DNA of 64,000 nt. It comes from Sambucus nigra. Lineage: Eukaryota; Streptophyta; Magnoliopsida; Dipsacales; Adoxaceae. The position numbers were made by a program, and so were the translations under genes. The stretch spans positions 450,909,219 to 450,973,218 of the forward strand of contig OX422211.1 in the NCBI GenBank assembly GCA_949130495.1, in the 5' to 3' direction. The first letter of the stretch is position 1. The number at the start of each line of letters is the position of its first letter. Below the pieces are notes generated by a model. It searched no databases. It had not been told where the DNA came from and was given only the letters and a program-made list of their open reading frames with translations. Below, piece by piece: positions 43,435 through 53,954 of this stretch.

Positions 43435-45010
43435 TATAAGGACACAAGTATCCGATTGAGTCTTAATGTAGTGTTGGCTCAATTCCGGATAAAAACGTTT
43501 GAGTCATATGATAGATTTCTTGACCATCCATCAAGCCTATGACATGTTACAGTTGTAGACATTGTGGCTTACTTATCAAGAGAACATCATTGCCAGTTTA
43601 CATGTGCCTCGTTTCACATCATCTACTTAGTTCCAATCTCTCCTAAGGCATTAATGCATTACATATATATATAGGAGCTTGGAACATTTTTTAAATGGGT
43701 GGAATTTTATTTTAAAAAGAATTTTATTTTTGGAAAGTTTCTTTAAAACTTTGAATAAAAAGTTTTTGGGCTTATTTTGTAAAAATTGGACTTCTGACAT
43801 TTCGTTTGAAATTGTCGTTCGAACAAGTTTGTCGTGCGAATGCTCGAACGACTTTGCCAATGACTTTTACCTTTTGGCCACTGGAACTTCGTTAGAAGGT
43901 CGTTCGAGTGAGACTTCGTTCAAATGAAAATCTCGTTCGAACGAGATTTCTGGCAGGAAAACTTTTTGGTAATTTTTGGCCACTATCCCACTCTTTTGTT
44001 CCCACTAATTTTTCTAGAATTGATATGTGTGGGAACCAAAATTGGAAAACTAACTTTTGACATTTTCTAAACACTTTTTTAGAGACCATTTTTAGAAAGA
44101 AAAATTTATTAGTTCAAAAGTTCATTGTTTAGTGTTTTTGAATATCCATGAATTAATCTCTGCAAAAACACTTACACCCATTAATTTAAGTTTAATCCAA
44201 GTTCATATTGTTATATACTTTCTGGGAGAGTGTTGAGCACCGGGTTTTACTCTACCGAATTGAAGAGTTTGTTTGGGTTTACTTCTACATCCCATAAAGA
44301 AAAAGTTCATTGTTTTGATGCGGCATACTCACCTTGTGAAATGTATTATAAGAGGGTTGACGGTTGTCTAAAAGCTTCATTAGTGGATTCCAAGGTTCCG
44401 GTGGATTTAGGGATTGTTGAATAAGCAGAGGTTGGTACAAGAAAACGCGTATAGGGATTGAAGGGAGTCGAGTCGAGTTGAGTAAGTCATTTGTCTTGTA
44501 CTTGTACAATTCTGTACTTAGTGGACTTAAGGCTAGGGTCGTCCGAGGTTTTTTCCCGTTGTGGGTTTTTCCTCGTATATCGTGGCGTAGTGGTTGTGAA
44601 TTTATTTTATCTTGCAAATCACCTAGAACGCATGCTTAGGATTAAAATATAAAATATGGTTTAATTCATTTAACTTGTTTAATTTGGTTCTAAAATATGT
44701 TTGGGTGAAACTTAAGTTGATTTAATTTAAGTCTAAATAATGTAATTTAAAAAATTTTGGTTTGTCTTAATTTGCAAATTCAATTAATTAATGTTAGGCA
44801 AATTTCTAGGACTTGGGTTAAATTAATTTGGTTTAAGTAAATTTATTGTGTGTGTGTTTAATCTAATTTCACTTTGAGTTTAGTTTAATTTTAATTTGAA
44901 AGAAATTAAAATTTGTCTTTTGTGTGTTGTGTTGAACCATCTTTATTCCTCATCAAAGGAAATTGATTTTAAAAGATAAATATTTTAAAATTAGGGGCCT
45001 AAGCATTCCA
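43435..45010 (+). mobile_element. Element D 5' LTR
   Basis: Starts TATAAGGACACAAGT (right copy TGTAAGGACACAAGT, so TG has become TA) and ends ..GCATTCCA before the primer site. It includes TATATATATAGGAGCTTGGA near 43661-43682, probably the core promoter, and a cluster of TTCGAACGA-type palindromes at 43800-43949, among them a 22-bp perfect palindrome at 43928-43949. The 110-codon and 64-codon frames near 44230-44617 are not credible genes. Confidence 0.85.
43928..43949. repeat. 22-bp perfect palindrome in the element D LTR
   Basis: The centre TCTCGTTCGAACGAGA is flanked by AAA and TTT, symmetric over 11 base pairs on each side. Related half-sites GTCGTTCGAACAAG and TGCTCGAACGAC lie at 43813-43855. 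The matching place in the 3' LTR (about 49493-49514) has lost symmetry (TCTCATTCGAACAAGA), while another TCGTTCGAACGA is intact there near 49372-49383. Confidence 0.85.
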
Positions 45011-45015
45011 ATAAG

Positions 45016-45028
45016 TGGTATTAGAGCC
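45016..45028 (+). promoter_or_regulatory. Primer binding site of element D
   Basis: TGGTATTAGAGCC differs by one base from the TGGTATCAGAGC site complementary to initiator tRNA-Met that is usual in Ty1/copia elements. Five bases separate it from the LTR end. Confidence 0.85.
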
Positions 45029-45077
45029 AGAGCACTAATTTACTGTGTTAAGGTCCTTCTAAATATTTTGGTTAAAA

Positions 45078-46003
45078 ATGGAATTTTCCCCATTTTCAAA
45101 ATTTCCTATTTTCGATGGTTCCAATTACGTGTATTGGAAAACGCGTATGAAATCGGCACTAAAATCTATCGACGAGAGGCATTGTCAGTTGTTAATGGGT
45201 GGTCTCCACCTACATATTTGGTAGAAAATGAGCATATTCCCAAACCCGCAGATAGATGAAGTGAGAATGAATTCAAACTTGCAAATTTTAATTACCGAGT
45301 TTTAAATGCCTTGTTTAGGGTGGTCACACCAGATGAATTCCGACGTATCATGACATGTGAAATCACTAAAGAAGCTTGGGATATTTTATAACTCACTCAC
45401 GAGGGAACTAGTGTCGTAAAATCTTCTAAACTCCAAAACCTCACCACTCAATTTGAAACCATCAAAATGAATGAAAAAGAAACATTTGATGAATTTTATG
45501 CTAGACTTTCCAATATAGTTAATTCATCTTTTAATTAGGGAGAGAAAATACCCGACGACCGAGTAGTTAAAAAATTTTACGGTCCCTACCCGAGAGATTT
45601 ATTCCTAAAGTAACCATTTTAAAATCTTTACCCACCTTGGACTCTTCCAAACTTGAGGAGCTAGTAGGCGACTTACAAACTTATGGACTAGATATGTTCC
45701 CCTCCAAAAATGAGAAGAAAATTGATAAGGGCATTGCTTTAAAAGCCCGAAAGGAGGAAAAACAAGTTGTGGTGTATGAGAGAGATAGTGATTTGAAAGA
45801 TATGGCTATGTTTGCTAGGAAGTTTCATGAATTTCTTAAATTTAACAAAGATAAATTTAAAAATGATTTTCAGAAATCTGAAAATTCTAAGCATGACAAA
45901 GCCGAAAATATCCCTAAAACATTTAATGAAAATCTAAATAGGGACGAGTCAAATAGGTGTTATGGTTGTGAATGTTATGCCCATAGGGCTTTTTAATGCC
46001 CCA
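45078..46003 (+). pseudogene. Element D copia-type Gag with first zinc knuckle
   Basis: From the ATG at 45078: FSKFPIFDGSNYVYWKTRMK and LKSIDE, the N-terminal signature of copia Gag (PKFDG.NY..WK..M...L). In shifted frames: ITKEAWDIL, ETFDEFYARLSNIVNSSFN, and in the ORF 45637-45996 LEELVGDLQTYGLDMFPSK, all typical Gag blocks. A zinc knuckle follows at 45957-46001, CYGCECYAHRAF, stop, C, with correct C-x2-C-x4-H-x4-C spacing but a stop inside it. The protein is broken in at least four places. Confidence 0.88.
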
Positions 46004-47005
46004 CTAAACTAAGGAAAGAAGGTAAACAACCAATTTCATATAATGCTACCCTTAGTGATAGTGATAAGGAAGAGGGAATTGCTTCCCCCATTGAGCGCAA
46101 CTTTGTTGCGTTCATGGCAAGTCATGTGAGCACCGATAATGAATCTCCCCATGAAGATATGCAAATACATGACACTTTCGAGGCCAAAGTTTATTATTCC
46201 TTTGTTTTTTATGGTTGTGAGAGTGAAGAAGAGAGAGACAGAGTGAAAATGATGAAGAGGTTGATGTGAGTGAACTTCAATCTGCATTTAAAGAACTATA
46301 CGATGAATCTATTATAATAAATGAGCAAATTTGAAGTTAGAAGCTAGTTTTAAGAGAACGTGTCAAGGTCGTTCACGATGTGTGTTGGGTGAATACCTTA
46401 GGACATGTGAGAGAGCTCTTCGAGAGAAGCTTGAATATGTAGAAGGCGAGAGAGATAGCCTTATAGGTTTAATGGAGTTAATGAAAAAGGAACTTCTCGA
46501 GTTTAAAGAGAGAAATATTTTGTTAGAGTCTAGAATTTTAGAATTAGAAGAACAATTGAAAGACTCTAGTAAAGTTAAATTTGATTTGGAGTGCCGTTCG
46601 TAGAAATTAGATAAAATATTAGCAACGGTCCAAATTAAAAATGACAATGTGATTTAGGCTTCGATACTTGTAATGAATCAACTCATAAAGCCAAAACTAG
46701 TGTTTTAGGAGAATTCTCTAGGAACAATGTTATAGATCATTCCTTACGTAAGCCTTTTCAACGAGTCTTTAGATGCTCGCATTGTGGTCGAAAAGGTCAT
46801 CTTAGGAAGATTTTTTTATCTTCAACGAGGTCCTAGAAAATCCCAACGTAAGGCAACCGAAGTAGCCAAGATTCCTATATCCCTTGATCGTCATTTATCA
46901 TTAGTTTGGGTTAGGAGATCCGACTTGGTAGCTTTACAAGATTGGATTTTTTATTCTCATTTACTTTCACACGATACCTCCCTTTCTAAATCCAAAGGTT
47001 GAATG
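46004..47005 (+). pseudogene. Element D Gag C-terminal extension: acidic region, coiled coil, second zinc knuckle
   Basis: An acidic segment (LSDSDKEEGIASPIERNFVA) is followed by a coiled-coil ORF at 46331-46603: REKLEYVEGERDSLIGLMEL, KKELLEFKERNILLESRILE. A second knuckle near 46769-46813 reads CSHCGRKGHLRKIF, its last Cys changed to Phe. The reading ends with SLVWVRRSDLVALQDW and a stop at 47000-47002. Long copia Gags with an extra coiled coil and knuckle occur in SIRE/Maximus-like elements. No protease, integrase or RT follows. Confidence 0.75.
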
Positions 47006-48987
47006 AGTCAGTTGTTTGCATACTTTATCTTTTGTGCTTAATGCTATATTATCATGATAATTGTATGTTTATTTGTCATTTTCTAGTTATTGCTTTATCA
47101 CATATCTCATGCTAGAATTATGATGTTTGTCTACCTTTTGTATTATATTTATTTTAGTTTGCATTGAATGAAAAATACAAAAAGATTTTTGTTTATCATT
47201 TGTGTTTTACCGTTTTAGTAATTTAGGCTTAATGAAAACTTGAAATGATTTTTGTTTGTCTTTTGAGTAAATATTTTTGTTTGGTTGGTTAAAATTAAAA
47301 AAAAAGACTTTTTATCGTGTGTATTTCAATTTGACACACTTTATGTGGCATATACTTGTGTTTGAATCCCATCTTTTTCGCTTCCATGTGGCTAGAACTT
47401 TTGGTTAAGATTGTCAATCCTTAAAATGTTCTTTTCCATGCTTACATGGAGTAGTTGGATTTTGTATTGCTATAATGGATTCTATTTTTATATGGCTCAA
47501 TTCACACATGCACGAGCTCACTTGAAATTTTAATTTCACATGTATATTTGAGCTTTGTAATGTGTTCTTCTACCAATCTAGTCATCTACATGCTATGTGA
47601 CCTAGGAGGACGAGGGCATGATAAAATCCGTTTCACGTGAGAATTGATCGATAAAAAAATGATATACATAAATGTTCATGGGGAAGGGCTCCGAAAGGAA
47701 ATATCATCCTTTGCGAGTAAGCCACCATTTGCTTGGACCTAAAAGAAATACGTGGTCCAAAGGCCTAAAAGAATAATGGCATTAAAAGAAACTATTTGCC
47801 AAGGCCTATTTGTTTAGTTTGATATAGTCATTCAAAAATTAATATGCTTATTTTGAGGGAGTTTGGATGGTACATCAACGTTTTGCACAATGTCCATTTA
47901 TCATAGTTGCGCTTTCAATGTCATGACTCTATTGGTTTGTCGAATCATCAACATGCTAGGCTTGTATGCATTATGTTTGTTTGTTCAATGATTTCAATTT
48001 ATATTGTCACATGAGGCTATATCTAAATGTGATAAAATTTTGCAATCAAATGAGAACTCCATGAACTTGTTTTAAGTGAATGGGTTTTAATTCATTGGTA
48101 TCTTGTTCACACCCCTTTACTTTCGTTTCCATATGACACATTTATGCTATAAGAGTGTGGAAAACTCATGTTAATTTATTTTATGTCATTTGTGAGTTTA
48201 TACCTATATATGTGTGCTTGTATATATTTTATATCTATTGTGTATACATATATATGATATTATATTTTATTTTGAGTCATTGCCATTTTAGCTAGTCCAC
48301 CTATGCATTAATTCATAATTGGTACCTAACTTGTTGCAAAATTTTGTTTGATATCACATGCCTAGTTTCTTATGTTTCAAATTGGTATCATTTTTGTTCT
48401 CTTCATAGTTAGCATCCATTATTCAATCTTGGATTTTTTATTGTCTATTTGTTACCCATATGCTTTCATGTCTTTAATACTTTATACATCTTCGCTCTAC
48501 TTATTTTCCCATATATATATATATATCCCTTGTGTAGTTTTTAGGGAGATTCGTGTACTTAATTATCTTGGGGGTGAAATGAGTACTTTATTAATTCTAG
48601 AACCTTTGTCTAGTCCTAAATAAAAAGAGGGAGAATGATAGGGGAGAAATGATATATAATCCTATTGTAATTGTATCCTAGTTTGGGAGATTTAACTTAG
48701 GGGGAGACGTCTTTCTAAGTAGGTCATTTATTTGATAAAGGGGATATCTAATTGGGGGGTATTTTAATTACAACTGATATTCTTAATATTCCCTATGCAT
48801 TTGATAGTTTTTTTAAGTGTGAAGGAATTTATCCTCAATGGAAACTTTCACCGGCAAAGCTATTGATCATTGGGTCTTGAGTCAAGTTTTCTCTTTTTGG
48901 GTAGGATGTTTTGAGTCTAGTTGAGCTTGACGGCCCTTTAGGTTTTTGTATAGTTTTTTTGTCCCGGAATAGACAAAGGGTGAGATT
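47006..48987 (+). other. Element D long non-coding internal region
   Basis: About 2 kb of AT-rich sequence with no recognisable pol domain in any frame. T-rich tracts and scattered short ORFs only. Near the right end are purine-rich runs (AAAAAGAGGGAGAATGATAGG near 48620-48645, TTAGGGGGAGACG near 48697-48709 and AAAGGGTGAGATT just before the LTR at 48975-48987). The last is the best candidate polypurine tract by position. Confidence 0.6.
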
Positions 48988-50460
48988 TGTAAGGACACAA
49001 GTCTCCGATTGAGTCTTAATGTAGTGTTGTCTCAATTCTGGATAAAAACGTTTGAGTCATAGGATTTAGTTCTTGACCATCCATCAAGCCTATGACATTT
49101 TACAGTTGAAGACTTTGCCGCTTACTTATCAAGAGAACATGATTACCGGTTTACATGTGCCTCGTTTCACGTCATCAACTTAGTTCCAATCTCTCCTAAG
49201 GTATGAATGCATTACATATATATATATAGGAGCTTGGAACATTTTTTTTAATGGGTGTAAATTTATTTTAAAATGAATTTTATTTTCAGAAGGTTTCTTT
49301 AAAACTTTGAATAAAAAGTTTTTGGGCTTATTTGGTAAAAATTGGACTTCTAACATTTCGTTCGAAATTGTCGTTCGAACGAGTTTGTCTTTCGAATAAG
49401 AATTTCATTCGAACGAATTTGCCAAAGACTTTTACCTTTTGGCCAGTGGAACTTCGTTAGAAGGTAGTTCGAATGAGACTTCATTCGAACAAAAATCTCA
49501 TTCGAACAAGATTTCTGGTGGGAAAACTTTTTGGCAGTTTTTCTCCACTATCCCACTCTTGTGTTCCCACTATTTTTTCCAGAATTGATATGTGCGGGAA
49601 CCAACATTGGAAAACTAACTTTTGACATTTTCTAAACACTTTTTGAGAGAATAATTTTATAAATAAATATTTCTTAGTTCAAAAGTTCGTTGTTTAGTGT
49701 TTTTGAATATCCATTAATTAATCTCTACAAAAACACTTAAACCCATTAGTTTAAGTTTAATCCAAGTTCCTATTATTTTATACTTGCTTGGAGAGTGTTG
49801 GGAACTGGGTTTTACTCTAGCGAATTGAAGAGTTTCTTTGGGTTTACTTCTATATCCCATAAAGATGAATTTCATTATTTTTCTGCGACATACTCACACG
49901 GTGAAAGGCATTGTGCGAGAGTTGACGGTTGTCTACAAGATTCATTGGTGAATTTCAAGGTTCCGGTGGATTTCGAGATTGTCGACTAAGCAGAGGTTGG
50001 TACAAGAAGACGATTCAGGGGCTTGAAGAGAGTCGAGTCGACTTGAGTAAGTCATTTGTCTTGTACTTGTAAAATTTCGTACTTAGTGGACTGAAATCTA
50101 GCGTCGTCCGAGGTTTTTTCTTGTTATGGGATTTTCCTTGTACATCGCGACGTAGTGGTTGTGAATTTATTTTATCTTGAAAATCACCTAGAACATATGC
50201 TTAGGATTAAAAGATAAAATATGGTTTAATTCACTTCACTTCTTTAATTTGGTGCTAAAATATGTTTCGGTGAAACTTAACTTGGTTTAATTCAAGTCTA
50301 AATAATGTAATTTGATAAAATTTGGTTCGGCCTAATTTGTAAATTGAATTAATTAATGTTAGGCAAATTTCTAGGACTTGGGTTAAATTAATTTGGTTTA
50401 AGTAAACTTAAAGTGTGTGTGTTTAATCTAATTTCACTTTGAGTTTAGTTTTATTTTAAT
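48988..50460 (+). mobile_element. Element D 3' LTR, truncated at its 3' end
   Basis: Starts TGTAAGGACACAAGTCTCCG and aligns with 43435-44895 to ..CACTTTGAGTTTAGTTT. It then stops about 115 bp short of the left LTR's end and runs into different sequence (AATAAAGGGCCCAAATACG). It contains the same AATCACCTAGAACATATGCT segment and the TTCGAACGA cluster at 49369-49511. Confidence 0.85.
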
Positions 50461-50641
50461 AATAAAGGGCCCAAATACGTTTACCAGAACTATCACTACC
50501 ACTCAAAGTGAAATTATCATTCTCATCAAGGATAAAGGGCCGAAATAGGTTGACTAGAAGTTTTTCATTCACAGTAGGGGGAGTTGGTACAAGTATAAGG
50601 TCCTAACATGGGTTCCCAAGATTTGTCTCGGGGTAAAGAGA

Positions 50642-50720
50642 CTGCAATAACAACGAAAGCAAGGAGAAAATCGGTTGAAAAAATAAATAGATAATTAAAG
50701 AACAAACTAAAAATCATTAC
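50642..50720 (-). other. Intron in the element C antisense gene
   Basis: On the minus strand GTAATGATTTTTAG.. to ..TTGTTATTGCAG, 79 bp, clean ends with a T-rich tract. Confidence 0.65.
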
Positions 50721-50801
50721 CATTGAAGTTGTCTCCTTAGTAAGGGGATGCCTACTCTCTACATCAACGCTGTCTTCTTGGTCCTTGTCCTGAAGAGCAG
50801 C

Positions 50802-50897
50802 CTAACGACATAAGAAAAAAGAGTCAGGAGAATAATCACTACTCGACCTATTATGATAAATGTTTTCATCTTCACCTAAGGGGTAATTTAAAATTAC
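50802..50897 (-). other. Intron in the element C antisense gene
   Basis: On the minus strand GTAATTTTAAATTACC.. to ..TTATGTCGTTAG, 96 bp. Confidence 0.6.
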
Positions 50898-51035
50898 CTT
50901 GGGTACATTAGGGGTAGCTACACCAATTATTGGGATATTCGTAGAGGAGGAAAGTGCCTAGGTAATTTCTTCCTCCAAAACAGGCTCAACTTCACCAACA
51001 ACAATGCCTTTCGGGGCATTAAAATAAGCATCAAT

Positions 51036-51121
51036 CTGTGAGCAGAAAGCACGAAATTAGCAAAAAAAAGTTGAAATAAATTACATAAAGCCACATGTAT
51101 GAAAAAGAAAAGCATATATAC
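51036..51121 (-). other. Intron in the element C antisense gene
   Basis: On the minus strand GTATATATGC.. to ..TTTCTGCTCACAG, 86 bp, between exons ..AACCAAAAG and ATTGATGCT. Confidence 0.7.
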
Positions 51122-51500
51122 CTTTTGGTTAGTGAAAAAATCCTCTAGAATTGTATAATCCTGAGGGGGGATGAAGATTTCTCCAAAGAATACATCTTAT
51201 GCAATTTGCGTGCCCGATGCAGTAATGGAGAGTGTTCGGAAGATTCTTCCTCATATTCCTCTACCTCATTTGCATCATCCTCACGTTCCTCTCCATTTCC
51301 TTCATATTCTTGATCCTATTATGGCTCAGCCTCTTCTTGCTCAAGCACTACCCCCACAGAGCTAGTCGTTCGAGGGGTCGAACTGCTATATTTTTTGCTT
51401 CCTTCACCAACATGAGGAGTAAAAAATATGCCCCTCACATACATAAAGGCCAAAATCTCAGCTCTAACGGCAGCAGAGCAGCTGTCCCGCTAATTGGCTA

Positions 51501-53500
51501 AATTCGTGTACATATTATCAACATGCACAGCTAAGTTAGGGGTAATAAACTTGCAGGGTAAATCTTCCATAACAACGACACATATATCTATCCCAGTATA
51601 GGAAACCCAATGGGAATCTTACTTCGCAACATACGTAAAAGGAATAGGGCACCAGAAGTTCCCTCACCCAATTACAAAAGTTACGCCCCCTTCTTTTCTC
51701 TAATGGAGCCAAAGGGGGTAGCTCTTTGGGGACAGTATCATTGAGGGTGCTCAAGGCGAACCAGGAACTAGCTATAGAACATATCCTCAGACCTCACTTC
51801 GTCAAAAAAAATCGTTCGATGGAAGGATAACAGGGTTGGTAAATGGTGTTCCTTTGAAATCTCCCTAGTTGATTGGGCCAGAAGACAGAGAGGTTAAATT
51901 AGGACCTACCTCCCCCGAAAATCTTTATTAGGGATAAGTGGGTTACTTGGGCACTTGGAAGAAAGGGCTATGACAATTGATGTAAGAAAATTCCTATAGG
52001 CAAATGAAAATTTTGACGATTTTTCATGGGTAATGTGGCTGAGCATGGGAATATACCCTGATTATAGCCAAACCGGATGGCTACTCGGTTGGGTGAATAA
52101 AAGGAATAATATGAGGACCACTCAGTACAAGAGGGCATATACAAGGGAATAATAATAATAAGAGATACATCCCGAGGGAAAGTTCCTTGCATAGTCCTCG
52201 TCAACGGGGGCAATTAACCTAGTTTCTTCATCGAAAAAAGAGTTTGTAAAATATTGACTAACACCAATATAAGGGAGGAACCTGAACTTTTTAGCATTAT
52301 CAATGAAAGTTTGGAATGAGTTCTTAGACTTCTTATGGTTTCAAGATAAAATACGAGGTAACTTGATGGGTTGAGATATGTGGAGGGTACCCACGGTTGC
52401 ATATTCTGGGAAATGGGCATAAAGCAAAGGAGTGAGAAGGATGTGGTTTTCATAATTGGAGACATCAAAATGACAAATACTGAGTGTTAGATCAGTCTAT
52501 ACATAGTTGAACCAGGTGTATAAAGAGCCCAAGGTTATGGCATCTAATTGGACTTTCATTCCAAAGGCCATCCGAACGTCCATGTTAATTAGATCCTTCC
52601 TGAGATAGTCATGAGGATTACCAAGAATGAAGATATTGGAAAGGATTACCCATATGTAACCTACTAACTAAATGTCTGACCAATAACCACTTCTATTAAG
52701 AGTCACCTCAGCCACCTATTTTCCTTTTAGATCCCTCCTCACAGCCTCCCGAGCCTTGGTGCTGGCTTTATCCTCGATGTATAAGAAATAACAGATTACC
52801 TCAAAATATGTGCAAGTTTTGTAGGACACCAAACATTTCTTGACCATGGCATCTAACTCTTTTTGGGCAGATGCCTCAACACTTGATATAGCCTCATCAA
52901 AGAAAGTTTCAAAATTTCTAGCCTCCAAGCCTAGAAGTTAGCTAATATCCTCTAGGATGATAGTGAATTCCCCCCAACAGGTAATAATGGTGTGGGTCTG
53001 GTGGCTCCACCGAGAAACTAAACTGCGAAGTGTGCCATTATTTTTAGTAAGTGTGAGGTCGCCAAGCCAGAAGGTCGAAGAAAGACCTACCACCGCCATT
53101 TTGGAGGAATACTTGCCATGAATGTACTGCGTCCAGCCCCTCGTAAGAATCAACAGCGGATTCAAACTCCACGTTTGAATAGGGGAAATACTCCTTTCAA
53201 TTCCAAAGCATGTAATAGTAACAGTGGGTATATAGGCAAAGTCCTCAACCATATCAATCTCATCCATCAACATCATCACCTCCTCCTTAGAAGTAATTGT
53301 TCCAAGAAATTAATTGAAAACGAACCAAAAGTGGTCCGCTCACCAAAATACGAGGCATGACGATAATTGACCCATTTATTCTGACGGGCATGAGTTAAAG
53401 GGGAGATGTTCCTGGAAGACAGAGTTTTCTTGATAACAGGAGCCATGGATTCATAAATAAGGTTAGAGAAGGAAAGAGGGGAAAATTTTTGCAAAAGAAG
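51501..53500 (-). pseudogene. Element C antisense gene: plant mobile domain (PMD) protein
   Basis: Read on the minus strand, the core is TLRSLVSRWSHQTHTIIT, then WGEFTIILEDIS, a stop at 52938-52940, then LLGLEARNF. This is the W.PETHTF..P.GE.T.TLEDV..LLGL signature of the PMD (aminotransferase-like) family (PF10536 as I know it). Further toward lower coordinates LEHPQ, FCNWVRELLVPYSFYVC and similar fragments fit the rest of the domain, broken by stops. The N-terminal side reads MAPVIKKTLSSRNISPL near 53450. PMD proteins occur as host genes in gene silencing and also inside transposons. Here the frame lies antisense next to the element's 3' LTR. Confidence 0.75.
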
Positions 53501-53940
53501 AGAGGAATAACGATGTCTACTCTTTATCTCTCTAAAAGCAAGATTGCAAAAAACCTCAAGGGTAAAAACTCAGAGTCTAAGTATTTGCCCTTTTATAAGG
53601 GGGAAAATGTTGTGGATAGGAAATGATGATTCCAATAGCCCACGCACAAGTATCTGCGTGCATCCAAGAAATGTCAAAAATATATATGAGGTGGTGATGT
53701 ATGAAGAACCTCGTGTGTCTTACAGGCGCTTGACGACACGAATCCAGACATGGTAATAATTACGGTAGATTGGAAATGCATGAGATGCCTCGCGTGAGAC
53801 ACATGCGCATACCCTTGTTTCTATCTGTAAATTTGGGAGAGATGAATGTCATTTGCAATTAATGCGAAGCGACACTAAGAGTAATAATTAACGTTGGAAA
53901 TTCAAATGCCAAAAATCCTCCTCCTTGGGGAAACAAATCA
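53501..53940 (-). promoter_or_regulatory. Region between the PMD frame and the element C 3' LTR
   Basis: No coding domain. By analogy with elements A and B this would hold the promoter and leader of the antisense gene; I see no clear TATA box. A 70-codon plus-strand frame at 53544-53756 has no recognisable content. Confidence 0.4.
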
Positions 53941-53954
53941 TTTTAGGGGGAAGT
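53941..53954 (+). promoter_or_regulatory. Probable polypurine tract of element C
   Basis: TTTTAGGGGGAAGT immediately precedes TGGAAAAAAAAACA, the proposed 3' LTR start. Placement is by composition and position. Confidence 0.6.

Larger units (their letters stand above)
43435..50460 (+). mobile_element. Element D: copia-type terminal-repeat retrotransposon with gag only
   Basis: Two long direct LTRs (43435-45010 and 48988-50460) flank an internal region with a TGGTATTAGAGCC primer site, a Ty1/copia-type gag and a long non-coding stretch. Protease, integrase, RT and RNase H are absent. LTR elements that carry only gag are described in plants as TR-GAG elements. Relative to the left LTR, the right LTR lacks about 115 bp at its end, so the right boundary is truncated and no target duplication could be confirmed. 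It interrupts element C's antisense region. Confidence 0.85.
50461..51500 (-). pseudogene. Element C antisense gene, exons and introns downstream of the PMD
   Basis: On the minus strand three good introns divide a weakly conserved acidic coding region: 51121-51036, 50897-50802 and 50720-50642. Exon fragments read IDAYFNAPKGIVVGEVEPVL, EEEITQALSSSTNIPIIGV, and after the last intron SLPRDKSWEPMLG. No domain is recognised. An imperfect local duplication (ATAAAGGGCC.AAATA.G at 50463 and 50532) lies near the element D edge. I take this as the C-terminal side of the PMD gene. Confidence 0.5.

Noticed and set aside
53544..53756. 70-codon plus-strand frame between PMD and LTR
   Set aside because: No domain, short, and in the presumed promoter of the antisense gene.
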